Part shown: positions 12,001 through 18,200 of the stretch, piece after piece
How positions within the stretch are numbered: the stretch's first letter is position 1
Layout: every line of letters starts with the position of its first letter
DNA from: Undaria pinnatifida
Taxonomy: Eukaryota; Sar; Phaeophyceae; Laminariales; Alariaceae
NCBI GenBank assembly: GCA_012845835.1
Contig: JABAKD010000010.1
Location: 17,495,204 to 17,559,203, forward strand
DNA: 64,000 nt
Direction of reading: 5' to 3'
Notes under the pieces: generated by a model
What the model saw: the letters and a program-made list of their open reading frames with translations, nothing else
Databases searched by the model: none
What the model was told of the DNA's origin: nothing
Position numbers and translations under genes: made by a program

Positions 12001-14913
12001 CCCCCAATTTTCACTCCCGGTTCAAAGCCAAAAAAGGGTACACCTCTTACGAGAGCCTACCTGTAAAGTTGTTGTCGAGAAGGTTGAACGCACGCCAGCT
12101 CCACAGATCATCTTCGAGCCCACACGCTTGGACGAACTCTTTGTAATCCAGCAGGTTAGAGTCGTCTTCGTCCATCTTCCGCCACAGCTGCAGCCAAGCC
12201 AGGCGCATGGCTCGCGACACCTTCATCGACCTGAACGCATCCTCGACCTCGCCCCTATACACACAACAAGACGGCGGCGTGGTGCATTTTCAATCGCTTT
12301 CCTTGTTCATGTAGTGCCTGTAGCGCCTCTTTAGCTTGACACCTACGTGCCGGTTCGGCATACTATATTAGCATACTGTGAAGTATGTGCATCTTGGCAT
12401 CTGGGTGTGTGTGGGAAGACGCACCGTGTCACTTTTCTGCTGTCCCTGCTCTGCTGGAAGACAATAACAAACGACCTAAATCACCAAGTCATCGACTGTC
12501 CGGGTGTCTTGACAAATTTGCTTGGGGCTGTCCAACAGCCCCTCGCTATTTTCATAGCGCGGTGCCTTGCCAGATGGCACTAACCGGCACTGTAATGGGG
12601 CCCCGCACAAAAAATAATCCAGGACAGTGCGGGGGCGTTCCGCAATAATAGAGATAGTACCGCACTATATTGGAACAGTGCGGGGTCCCATTACAGTGCT
12701 CTACGTCTGCCACTGTCGGGAAAGTACTCTACATTCGGCTTATCGCGCGTCCGTGTGATCTCATCCCGCCGCAGAGAGGCCTCATGAATCCCAAAAATTA
12801 TGTACAAACTAAGCTACGCCTTGAACTGCTACAATACAGCAATATCTTTTCTCCCAAAAAGTCCATGATTGGCGAGGCCTTCTCGACGAAAGAAACTACC
12901 TACCGGTACCTGGCAGTAGCGACATCGTTGAGATGTCAACACTTTTTTTTTGTGCGATTTTTACCTACTACTACTATTAATATGAAGGCTTTTTGGATAT
13001 GTTCTTGGGAGCTTTTTTTTTGCGGTTTTTACCTACTACGGAGGCTTTTTGGGCCTGTTTATGGGGGCTTTTCTTTTTGCGATTTTTAACTACTACTATT
13101 AATGCGGAGCCTTTTGGGATCTGTTCTTGGGGGCTTTTTTTTGCGGTTTTTACCTGCTATTAGTACGAAGGCTTTTTGGATCTGTTCATGGGGTAACCTT
13201 TTCGATATTTCGCGAAGTTTGTGTTTGAGGGAAGCTGGTGTTCCATCTAAGAGAGCTTCTCGAAAGGAGGAGCGGCAGATGAAATAGGAGCTGCCTCTAT
13301 ATCGTAGAATGCGTCTGCGGTACTCAGCAGGGACGAGGTCGTGGACGCTAACTGTCCCGGGAGAGTGCGGTAACCCTGTACGACGAGGTCGTGACTAAGC
13401 GTTTTTTCACCGCGCTAAACTGGGGCCCCGTACTCTAATGCGTACCAGGTATCGCATGTGCAAGATGACTGTATGCGCACGCCCCCCATCGACGCAAAGA
13501 CGAAAGGCCTGGGCACAGCAGCAGCACGAGCATCCAGACTCGACCGGTGGGTATTGTGGGAGTACGCGTGCTCAGCGTTAATGGTGCTGTGCATGTGCAG
13601 TATTAGTGGCCCCTGTACGGTGCCGGTTGAGCAGTGCCGGTTGTCCACCATGTAGACTATATAGCGTCGGCGAAATCGCTTGTGGCACAGATGGGATCAA
13701 CCAGTAGTGAAATAATGCGGAGCAGTCCCGGTTGCTGTTACATGGTGCCGGTATATTCCTTTATAGTGCACACACCGGCGATATAGAGGGAACACCATAC
13801 TGCTGTACCACTTAATTGAGTCCTCGCACTACTCTCGCCCTCCCCTCCCTGTAGTAGCTCAGATCCGGGGTCACATAGCGGGTCCTCCTCCCCCCTCCCC
13901 AACGCTACGGTACGCGCCTTCATTCTTATCGCGACAATAATTCAGCATTTTCTTCCCTCGTCGACTCACGCCGAATTGCACCTACCCACGCTGATATTAT
14001 TGGGCGCTCTCAGCAGTTGATCCTTTTTTTTACACCACCATATGTACAAGGTGGCGAGGTGGGAAATATACTCACACGTTCACGTGAACCAACAAGGCAG
14101 TGAAGAAAGAGGTGCGCAGCAGGGTGTCCCACAGAGAGCAAAATGAGGCATCCACATTTGACAGCTGATGTACGGCGCGTATCACACACTCGCTGGTTCG
14201 TGACGCGACGACGTGCTGCTACACTGCTACACGACGAACGCCCAGGCTGGGGTTGGCCCGCATCGCAAGGCTGACATCCTGCAGACGAATAACTTTCAAA
14301 AATTATAACTTGCGACGCTGAAATATCAATGCAGCAAATGCCAATGAACTTTGCATAGATCTCCAAACTGCAGGAAAGGGGGTTTGATCTTCAAGATTAC
14401 GTTGCGAGCACACGTACCAGGTATATCTTGTTGGTCTGTTGAAGCACCAGCATACGCTGCTACGCTGCTACGCGAGAGGTGCCCAGGCTGAGGTTGACCC
14501 GCATCGCGAGGCCAGACACACAGGCCAATCACTTTGAAAAGTTGCATGCACTGAGATATCTGCCGCGGCGACTGCGCAGTTGCCTTTGCGCCTTCATAAT
14601 GCGGAAGGACATTCTTCGTCTTCGAGATGACAGTCATACCTACGTACGTCGCGTGCTAGTCTGTGAGGCACTTCGCCATACTGCTACGCTGCTGCGCGAG
14701 GGGTGCCCAGGCTGAGGTTGGCCCGCATCTTCAGGCCAGACCCACACAGACCAGTCACTTTCAACGGTTGCAACGCTGAAAGTATCAATACCGTGATGGC
14801 GACTCGCTCACTTTGCATCTCCGTATTGGAGAAGAAGAGTCTTCGTCTTCCTGCTGCTTTGGGCATGATGGACAACCGTCGAGGCAGCCGACCCCATGCG
14901 TAGTGCTCGTCAT
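1..14913 (-). CDS. Gene D: EF-hand calcium-binding protein, split gene, 3' end outside window
   Basis: Gene-level entry. Exons in transcript order are 14913-14812, 14215-14076, 12254-12061, 6210-6042, 3739-3623 and 79-1, continuing beyond the left edge. Codon phase closes at every junction (0, 2, 1, 2, 2). The joined product has four EF-hand-type loops, at about residues 109-120, 141-152, 184-195 (degenerate) and 223-234, arranged as two pairs. The N-terminus is Cys-rich and is followed by a hydrophobic helix at about residues 60-80. EF-hand pairs bind calcium and usually drive a conformational switch, so a calcium-sensor role is likely. The output domain would lie beyond position 1 and cannot be seen; the last visible exon has no recognised domain. 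The introns (about 1.8, 5.9, 2.3 and 3.5 kb) are packed with repeats. It is transcribed divergently from gene A. Channel, kinase and simple sensor families all remain possible. Confidence 0.7.
80..850. other. Intron of gene D, no gene seen
   Basis: Mixed-composition intron sequence with A-rich stretches near 650-760. I see no exon, RNA gene or clear repeat unit here. Confidence 0.4.
850..1420 (+). repeat. Two direct copies of a repeat carrying a MITE-1 5' terminus
   Basis: Two segments (about 855-1040 and 1245-1400) share a G-run, a TTGAACTTTCTTTTTTTCT stretch, GTATGGGTATATGGTTCTC and then an ACGATAGAGA terminus followed by the GGTATACC block of MITE-1. R6-like sequence (GAGGAGCTCAATATGTC) lies between them at about 1080-1210. 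The copies are diverged and non-coding. Confidence 0.6.
1686..1979. repeat. Near-exact 147-bp tandem duplication (two units)
   Basis: Unit 1 is 1686-1832 and unit 2 is 1833-1979; read side by side they look identical. The unit length is a multiple of three, so long open frames run through both strands by chance. Perfect identity implies a recent event, or an assembly duplication. Confidence 0.9.
2060..2220 (+). repeat. R6 dispersed element copy
   Basis: Degenerate copy of the family seen at 20455, 27485, 39950 and 55420: GAGTGCAGCAGAAAC, a GAGGAGCAGGTCAATGTCTC block, GACATTCCGTTCGTGCAACC and CTATGCGCTAG follow in family order. Non-coding. Confidence 0.5.
2280..2815 (+). repeat. About 100-bp tandem repeat, five units
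   Basis: Each unit starts near CCGCACCCCTGCCGTGG and runs through GACTCGATTTAGCC, AGACTAGGGTTTCC and TTTCGGGAATGC. Units start at about 2292, 2393, 2494, 2593 and 2699, so the period is 99-106 bp. The scattered frames through it are repeat translations, not genes. Confidence 0.85.
2870..3055. repeat. MITE-2 copy (palindromic CACTCGCGCGAGTG ends)
   Basis: The left end carries CGCGCGCGAGTGACCC and the right end GAGTCACTCGCGCGCG. In between are TTCCTTGCGGTGA and GGATGGTTAGCTACGC, the same order as the copies at 8750-8960 and 9145-9340. The size and inverted ends suggest a short non-autonomous DNA element. Confidence 0.6.
3057..3291. repeat. 10-bp minisatellite (TGATAGTATG)n
   Basis: About 23 units of TGATAGTATG or TGATAGTGTG in perfect register. 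The minus-strand frames (repeating Tyr-His-Thr-Ile) are translations of this array. Confidence 0.95.
3623..3739 (-). CDS. Gene D exon 5: canonical EF-hand
   Basis: This 117-nt exon has its acceptor at ACACAG, and its first base completes the Arg codon of the previous exon. It encodes a perfect EF-hand loop, DGDCSGGVSFEEF: Asp at positions 1 and 3, Ser at 5, Gly at 6, a hydrophobic residue at 8 and Glu at 12, preceded by the helix GILEHL. The donor is the consensus GTGAGT. Reading through instead of splicing would hit a stop at once (GTG TGA), so the strong donor and the downstream exon at 79 argue for splicing. This is the best calcium-binding loop in the gene. Confidence 0.82.
3765..3985. 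repeat. Degenerate tandem repeat of about 115 bp beside gene D exon 5
   Basis: Two main units share GCACCGAATACATCAAAAG and GTCGCGCGTGCTGATTG (second copy GTCACGCGTGCTGATTG), with a third partial unit. They lie in the intron just upstream, in the sense of gene D, of the exon 5 acceptor. Confidence 0.65.
4200..4500. other. AT-rich intron sequence, no gene seen
   Basis: Runs of T and A with a CCAATTTGGG... CAATTTGGAAAT direct repeat. No coding signal or RNA structure recognised. Confidence 0.4.
4540..4800 (-). repeat. Dispersed repeat T3 copy with G-tract ends
   Basis: On the minus strand it carries CTTTGCGCTTGGTGCA, CAATGTCTGCCTGGTTGG and AACCCGACGTGCTCCGTC, the same order as the copy at 24310-24560. 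G tracts flank both sides. Probably a transposon remnant. Confidence 0.6.
4985..5290 (+). repeat. MITE-1 degenerate copy
   Basis: Shows the MITE-1 order: a GTATACC-like block, TTTTCTGAACGG, GGAGCTCCTTGGCCCAAAA, GTCGGA, a T-rich block, then TAGGCCATGAAAT. Divergent and without coding content. Confidence 0.5.
5560..5790 (+). repeat. MITE-2-like fragments
   Basis: CCACTCGCACGCGTGACTC and GATCACTCGCGCGAGGGGAT occur about 180 bp apart around a TTCCGTTGC core, resembling the MITE-2 copies elsewhere. Degraded. Confidence 0.4.
6042..6210 (-). CDS. Gene D exon 4: completes EF-hand 2 and carries degenerate EF-hand 3
   Basis: The acceptor is a CT-rich tract ending GTGCGCAG. The first two bases (GT) complete the Gly codon begun at 12061. 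The joined loop DNNFTGCVDFLT matches an EF-hand with Thr rather than Glu at position 12, so calcium affinity may be reduced. A second, poorer loop follows (DPENAVLDEKDI). FDRANAMEVAFRMCSRRG lies between them. The donor is CACCG|GTGAGA. The fact that an EF-hand is rebuilt exactly across a 5.9-kb intron is strong support for the model. Confidence 0.8.
6340..6665 (+). repeat. R4 transposon-derived repeat, copy 1
   Basis: Shares TAGCCCGCCCAAGAACAAACG, CTGCTCGAC, GCAAAGG, GGAGATACCGCC, AAACCGGCGATTTC and AAAGAAAAGTTGGGGG with 25180-25440 (plus) and 30740-30965 (minus). An accidental frame of about 138 codons crosses it, but the copies differ by frameshifts. Likely the remnant of a protein-coding mobile element. 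Confidence 0.65.
7105..7200 (+). repeat. C-rich run followed by (CAAAA)n
   Basis: Low-complexity tract: C runs interrupted by G, then AAACAAAACAAAAC repeats. It generates the Pro-rich and Gly-rich false frames on both strands. Confidence 0.85.
7325..7605 (+). repeat. MITE-1 copy leading into the 27-bp minisatellite
   Basis: Starts with ACGATAGAGGTAGTAAGG, then the TATACCGTTTTTTGGC block, TTTCTGAACGACGGGGCTGC, a CCAAAATCG block and GGACATGTCTTAAGCTCC. Its 3' terminus (GCACCTCTATCG) is where the 27-bp array begins. Confidence 0.7.
7606..7932 (+). repeat. 27-bp minisatellite, about 12 units
   Basis: Units of GGTGTACCTCTATCGCAGC plus ACTCTGCT. The core CCTCTATCGCAGCAC differs by one base from the MITE-1 end CCTCTATCGTAGCAC. 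Because 27 is nine codons, all frames stay open and give repetitive peptides (for example VPLSQHSAG) that should not be read as a gene. Confidence 0.9.
8185..8455. repeat. MITE-1 copy, inverted orientation
   Basis: Bounded by GCTACGATAGTAGAGGTGCACC on the left and CTCGACCGTAGCATGCGTC on the right. AACCCCGTGGCCTAAG and GACGAATTTGGGTTAAGAAG lie inside. About 270 bp, the usual size of the family. Confidence 0.65.
8518..8695 (-). repeat. R5 dispersed repeat copy 1
   Basis: AAATTCGACGCGAGTCGACG, CTCGCGATAAAAATGAAG, GTACCGTAGTGG, then CTGAGTTACTACTGGGAGG. The same string is found at 13790-13985, 17235-17480 and 55850-56060 in both orientations. Confidence 0.7.
8750..8962. repeat. MITE-2 copy
   Basis: The left end contains the palindrome GAGTCACTCGCGCGAGTGAC and the right end GAGTCAGTCGTGCGAGTGGC. 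The internal GGATGGTTAGCTACGCCGCG is shared with 2870-3055. Confidence 0.65.
8968..9118. repeat. 38-bp tandem repeat, an outlier of the right-edge satellite in reverse
   Basis: Three near-perfect units of AACATCATCATAACATCATC plus ATTTATTAACACCATCAC, then CATCATAACACCGTCG and TAACATCCCCCCTAC. The reverse complement of the last part is the unit of the array at 63280-64000 (GGGGGGATGTTACGACGG). Confidence 0.85.
9145..9345. repeat. MITE-2 copy
   Basis: CCCTCGCGCGCGAGTGACCC on the left, TTCCTTTGCAGCCGTG and GGAAGGGTAAGCCACCC inside, GTGAGGTAAACCC on the right. Same order as the other MITE-2 copies. Confidence 0.5.
9375..9672 (+). repeat. MITE-1 full-length copy
   Basis: GCACGATAGAGGTATATTAC at the left end, then the TATACCGTTTTTTGGC block, CTTCTGAATGACG, TTTTTCACCCGGTATGTCG and GGACATGTCTTAAGCTC. 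It ends CACGCCTATCGTAGCGC, an imperfect inverted match to the start. Confidence 0.75.
9795..10070 (+). repeat. MITE-1 full-length copy
   Basis: Starts CGCGTGCTACGATTGAGGTA and ends GCACCTCCGTCGTAGAG, with the usual internal blocks in order. About 275 bp. Confidence 0.75.
10080..10350 (-). repeat. MITE-1 copy, reverse orientation
   Basis: Internal blocks appear as reverse complements (CCCGACGATTTTGGGTT, CCCGTCATTCTGAAAACG, GGTATACCTTAATAACTC). It ends CTCTATCGTAGCACGC at about 10345. Together with the previous copy it forms a head-to-head pair. Confidence 0.75.
10980..12040. repeat. Inverted duplication built from a 72-81 bp tandem repeat
   Basis: Units carry CTACGGTAGGGGGGTACCCC, TTTTCACTCCCGGGTCAAAG and a GGTATACC box. 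Six direct units lie at 11603-12040 in one orientation; at least three oppositely oriented units lie at about 10985-11110 and 11497-11598. The symmetry point is near 11600 (AGCTTATGATGAGATCAAGG). The array ends about 20 bp from the gene D exon 3 donor. Confidence 0.85.
12061..12254 (-). CDS. Gene D exon 3: canonical EF-hand 1 and start of EF-hand 2
   Basis: This 194-nt exon has acceptor TTGTGTGTATAG and donor ACAG|GTAGG. It opens GEVEDAFRSMKVSRAMR and has the helix LAWLQLWRKM before loop DEDDSNLLDYKEF, with all EF-hand ligand positions filled (Asp 1, 3 and 9, Ser 5, Glu 12). FVQACGLEDDLWSW separates this from the start of a second loop, DNNFTG, which is cut by the intron and completed at 6210. 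Trp-rich spacing between paired EF-hands is unusual. Clear EF-hand family; the exact subfamily is not recognised. Confidence 0.87.
12945..13200 (+). repeat. About 60-bp tandem repeat, four units
   Basis: Units contain GCGGTTTTTACCTACTAC, GAAGGCTTTTTGGATCTG and TTCTTGGGGGCTTTTT. Diverged but clearly in register. Confidence 0.8.
13790..13985 (+). repeat. R5 dispersed repeat copy 2
   Basis: CTCGCACTACTCTCGCCCTC, AGTAGCTCAGATCCGGGGTC, GCGGGTCCTCCTCCCCC, TACGGTACGCGCCTTCATT and GTCGACTCACGCCGAATTG appear in the order of the reverse complement of the 8518-8695 copy. Confidence 0.7.
14076..14215 (-). CDS. Gene D exon 2: hydrophobic helix before the EF-hands
   Basis: This 140-nt exon runs from acceptor GTAGCAG to the consensus donor AACGT|GTGAGT and ends with two bases that join exon 3 as a Val codon. 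It reads VIRAVHQLSNVDASFCS then LWDTLLRTSFFTALLVHVN, a long hydrophobic stretch that could be a buried helix or a weak membrane anchor. An alternative acceptor (CATCAG, exon start 14164) keeps the same phase. The upstream acceptor is favoured because that junction is repeated three times in tandem. Confidence 0.55.
14418..14456 (-). CDS. Possible optional exon of gene D (cassette 2)
   Basis: Acceptor GTAGCAG, then 13 phase-0 codons (RMLVLQQTNKIYL), then donor CTG|GTACGTG. Its length is a multiple of three, so inclusion keeps the frame. It exists only because the intron was tandemly copied, so it may be a nascent exon or pure chance. Confidence 0.25.
14648..14680 (-). CDS. Possible optional exon of gene D (cassette 3)
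   Basis: Same layout as 14418-14456: acceptor GTAGCAG, eleven phase-0 codons (YGEVPHRLARD), donor GAC|GTACGTA. No transcript evidence is available. Confidence 0.25.
14812..14913 (-). CDS. Gene D exon 1: start codon and Cys-rich N-terminus
   Basis: Thirty-four codons from ATG to donor TGCAAA|GTGAGC, phase 0. The peptide begins MTSTTHGVGCLDGCPSCP and continues with an acidic Gln/Glu/Asp/Ser stretch. CLDGCPSCP resembles a palmitoylated or metal-binding tip, but there is no N-terminal Gly for myristoylation. There is no secretory signal. The start is chosen because it is the first ATG in this frame next to a strong donor whose phase fits exon 2. The exon 3' part is the edge that was copied into the tandem units. 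Confidence 0.5.
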
Positions 14914-15141
14914 GTCGCTGATGGATCCTGCCTGCGGAGCTGCGGCGGAGCAATGCGGCACAATCAATGCCCGAAACGGTCGAAATACACGTATGTGATT
15001 GGTCCACTCGGACAGTCCCGCCAAAAACGGCTGCGGCTGAATTGATATTTTGATATTTTTACGTACCATACACCTGGTATGATATGTGCTATCATACAAT
15101 ATGATTTTCGCAACAACGGTGACTCTCAGCGCTCAGCATCT
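14914..15141. promoter_or_regulatory. Candidate bidirectional promoter between genes D and A
   Basis: About 228 bp separate the predicted start codons of the divergent genes D and A. It holds overlapping inverted repeats around 15062-15105 (CATACACCTGGTATG next to ATGATATGTGCTATCAT) in an AT-rich stretch with TTTGATATTTTGATATTTTT. These dyads could bind a regulator. No TATA box can be assigned with confidence. Confidence 0.35.
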
Positions 15142-15200
15142 ATGTGCCGAGCGCATGGGAACCCAAGGGTGTTCTATCCCGCCACATCTCTTCCGCAGAC
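15142..15200 (+). CDS. Gene A exon 1 (tentative)
   Basis: ATG at 15142 opens MCRAHGNPRVFYPATSLPQ and reaches a GTAAAA donor at 15201 with two bases left over, which fits the next exon. The choice rests on phase and the lack of any in-frame ATG in the next exon. A different upstream first exon is possible. Confidence 0.3.
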
Positions 15201-18200
15201 GTAAAAAGATGCCTAAGGGCATTGGACACTAGTCTAGACTCAGAAAATCGTTTGGACAAAAACAAAACATCACAACAAAATATCACATCGGCGGAGATCC
15301 GACTCCCCTGTCCTGCGGAACGAGAAGCCATGGAGCTGGAGTCCTGGAACCGCTTGCCTGTGCGATCGTCATCGATGCCGTCATCGATAACATCGTCGAC
15401 GAGGCCCTTGCCAACGAGAGGGCGAGTTGTCGCCCGAAAAAAAGCCCGGCATCAAGTCTTAAGGAGGTATGGCCAGTTGCTGTACGGCAGCGCTAGACTA
15501 GATACCTAAGAGTCTACCTGGTAGTCTAATAAGAAAGATACAGACTATGTTGGCCCAGACTGGGTTTCTTGTTTGGGAGAGGGTGTGATTGGCGCTAAGT
15601 TCAGTATCGTATTGCTCCCGGATTTCATAGTTTATGAAAATCTTAGCCTACCTTTCTTATTACCTTTCTTCTTGTGAAGCCTTTACACTCTACTGTACTT
15701 CTGGTCTAGGGCTAGATCTATAGAACAGTGCACCGCGCAATAGTCTATACTCAACGCTTGAGGTTACTAGTATTGTGACTTCGTTTTACATGGGCGAGCC
15801 TGCAGGATCCCTCGACTGCTGTATCCGTTAGCTCAGCAGTCCTACGTGTAGCAGATGCGATGTTTCGATGACTTTGCCATGCGCTCGGCTCGAGATTGAT
15901 TCCACTCGTTCAAATAATAAGACGGGTTGCATGATTCTACATCATCTGCAGGCATAATCTACAGCACTGCTGTACTGCTGTACTGCTGCACGAGCATGTA
16001 CACCGTGCGAGTCGCGGTTTTTCGATGTTTCCAACATTCTGCCGTGACGCTGTTCGTTGCTGGAAACAACAGCCATGTTGAAAAATTCCAAGAAAAACAA
16101 CATGCTCTCAGCTGGAGAGGGTGATTCAATCCCATCAAACAAGAAGATGACGGGTTGCAGGACCCCAGCTGTTGTTTTGCTGGAAAGCAACATCCATTTG
16201 ATGAAAAAGAAAGCCAAAGAGCAACAAAAACATGCACTCAGCTGGAGGTTGACTCAACCCAGCCAAACATGAAGATGACGGGTTGCAAGATCCTGCAATA
16301 TCTACACCAGCACGGGAGCATCATAAACGAACAAGGTCTTGATTTTTTCTTCAAGCTTCAACCCCTTTTCCCATCCCTCTGTCATGCGGTTGTCATATTC
16401 CTGAACACGTCGTCGGTTTGCTGCTGTTCCCGGTGTCTCTTTCCGCCAAAAGGTTCCTCTATTCTGACCTCCAGCCTCTCGCGGAGCTGGGGATAGCGCC
16501 CGACCCACACCCGGAAGGGCCAAGCTCGCTCCCGGTGGAGGCTCCCGAGGACATCAGGAAGGAGCTGGCGAACGATCGACGCAGGGAAGGGCGTCGGAAG
16601 GCCATGCTGTCGGAGAAGCTTCCACGTTTGACGGAGGTACGGCGTAGACCCTGCACGGGACGCGTTCTTCGATCGAGGAGCACCAACTATTGTTTTTTTC
16701 TCTGAGCTTTCCTCAATCCGGGAGGTTATGTATGACCTTCCCGAAACACAAAAAAAAATCGGCAGAAAACCAGAAAAACTTCCAGATGTCGTCGGATGGA
16801 ATATCCCCTGGCCTCGAGGTACACGGCGAGAATGGCGCAAAGAGCAAAAAAAAAAATGTTTTTTTTTTGTTTGCCGACAATTTTGGGTTAATAAGGAGCC
16901 CCCGTCGAATTCAGAAAACATTTACAGACGAAAAGTGCTACCTCTCTAACGTAGCAAGCGTCGCGGTTCTTGACTCGAGTGAGAGCTCCATACCTCACCC
17001 AAGCACTGGCTTTTTTCTTGGTATTTTTTAATGTGGGGAAAACCGAAGCAAACGATTCCGAGAGAACGATGACGAAAGCCCATGCAAGGCCTTGGAATAC
17101 AAACACAAATAATGCTTGCAAAAAAAAAACTTTTTTTTTTTTTCCGACGATTTTTGGGGTTGAGGAGACCCCGCCCTTCGAGCAAAATATGTTTCAGGCT
17201 AAAAGTGCTGTTCATACCCCTAGCGTAGAACGCCTCGATATATATATTTTTATTTCCATCCCATTTATTATCCTCGCACTACTCTTCTCGCGCTCCCTCC
17301 CAGGTAGTAGTGCTAGTAGTAGTAGTAGTAGTAACTCAGAATCCGGAGTCACATGTAGCGGGTCCTCCTCCTCCCTCCCCACTACGGTACGCGCTCTCAC
17401 CTTTATCGCGAGAACGAAATTCAGCTTTTTATTTCCTCTCGTCCATTCGCGTCGAATCGTGCCTTTGGCATTGTACGCTATCACTAGACTATTTGTACAG
17501 CTAAACGGTAGTTTCGTTTGTGTTTTTTATTCTCCGGCGGGCGGGCAAACATCAATAACGGCTAAAAGTCAGCACACATCCACCACCTACGTGTCGTGTG
17601 TGCCAGTTAAAGCATTGGCTTTGGCCCCGTGCGGCGGTCCCGCTTGGGCGTTCTGTAAAAGTCGTGTTGCGACATATCGATGGTCATGTGGAACGCGTTC
17701 GTAAGAAACGCGGCACGGTGGTAACAATGTTCAAAACTCGGCTATTGCTCAGAGTTTTTCACCCGAAAAAATACTCGTGTACTGGTAGTGGGAAACCTTC
17801 CTCACTGACTCGTAAGCGATTTCTTAATCCAATCTTCTTGACGCCCCCTCCAAACGGCGAGGTTATCGTACCTATTTATTATTTTGATTATTATTTTGTC
17901 GGCCTATACTGCTGTATTTTCTCCGCTCCCAAAACATGCAACAGGCGGCGGCTGCGCGTGACTCGTTCCTTCGAGCCGCGGGGCACACAACTCGAGGGTC
18001 CCAGGCTCTTCGGTTCTGTGCCGAAAACGCGTTGGCGCAGAGCTTACGCGAGGGCGAGGCCATGTCGTCAACGCTAGAGGCGCAGCGGTGGGTCTCCGCG
18101 TGGTGTCGTCCCTTGCACCGACACCGCCGTTGTTATCACAAACTTTTACCTTCTTTCGGTATACTGCCGACAGTATCCCAAACTAAATTCAAGTAGTTTT

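Larger units (their letters stand above)
12255..14075 (-). other. Intron 2 of gene D: repeats and a hairpin
   Basis: Contains an inverted repeat (CACTGTAATGGGGCCCCGCAC at about 12590 against GTGCGGGGTCCCATTACAGTG at about 12677), which could form a hairpin of about 21 bp. It also holds a tandem repeat of about 60 bp at 12945-13200 and an R5 copy at 13790-13985. A possible plus-strand exon at 13449-13546 was considered and rejected. Confidence 0.5.
14077..14850 (-). repeat. Tandem triplication of the exon 1 edge plus intron 1 of gene D (about 230-bp units)
   Basis: Three units each contain, in gene D sense, an ATGCAAA or GCGCAAA exon 1 edge, a TTTCAGCGT-like core, a GTCTGGCCT or GATGCGGGCCAACC block, CAGCCTGGGC, and a GTAGCAGCGTAGCAG acceptor. 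The GCCCAGGCTGAGGTTG landmark is at about 14245, 14480 and 14707. The duplicated unit therefore spans a 5' splice site, an intron and a 3' splice site. Confidence 0.75.

Noticed and set aside
13449-13546. Possible plus-strand exon (RTPPIDAKTKGLGTAAARAS)
   Set aside because: Fair composition and splice sites, but inside a gene D intron on the other strand and not linked to any plus-strand gene.
15144-15509. 121-codon plus-strand frame at the start of gene A
   Set aside because: A different frame in the same interval gives a far more protein-like helix and a phase that fits the next exons.
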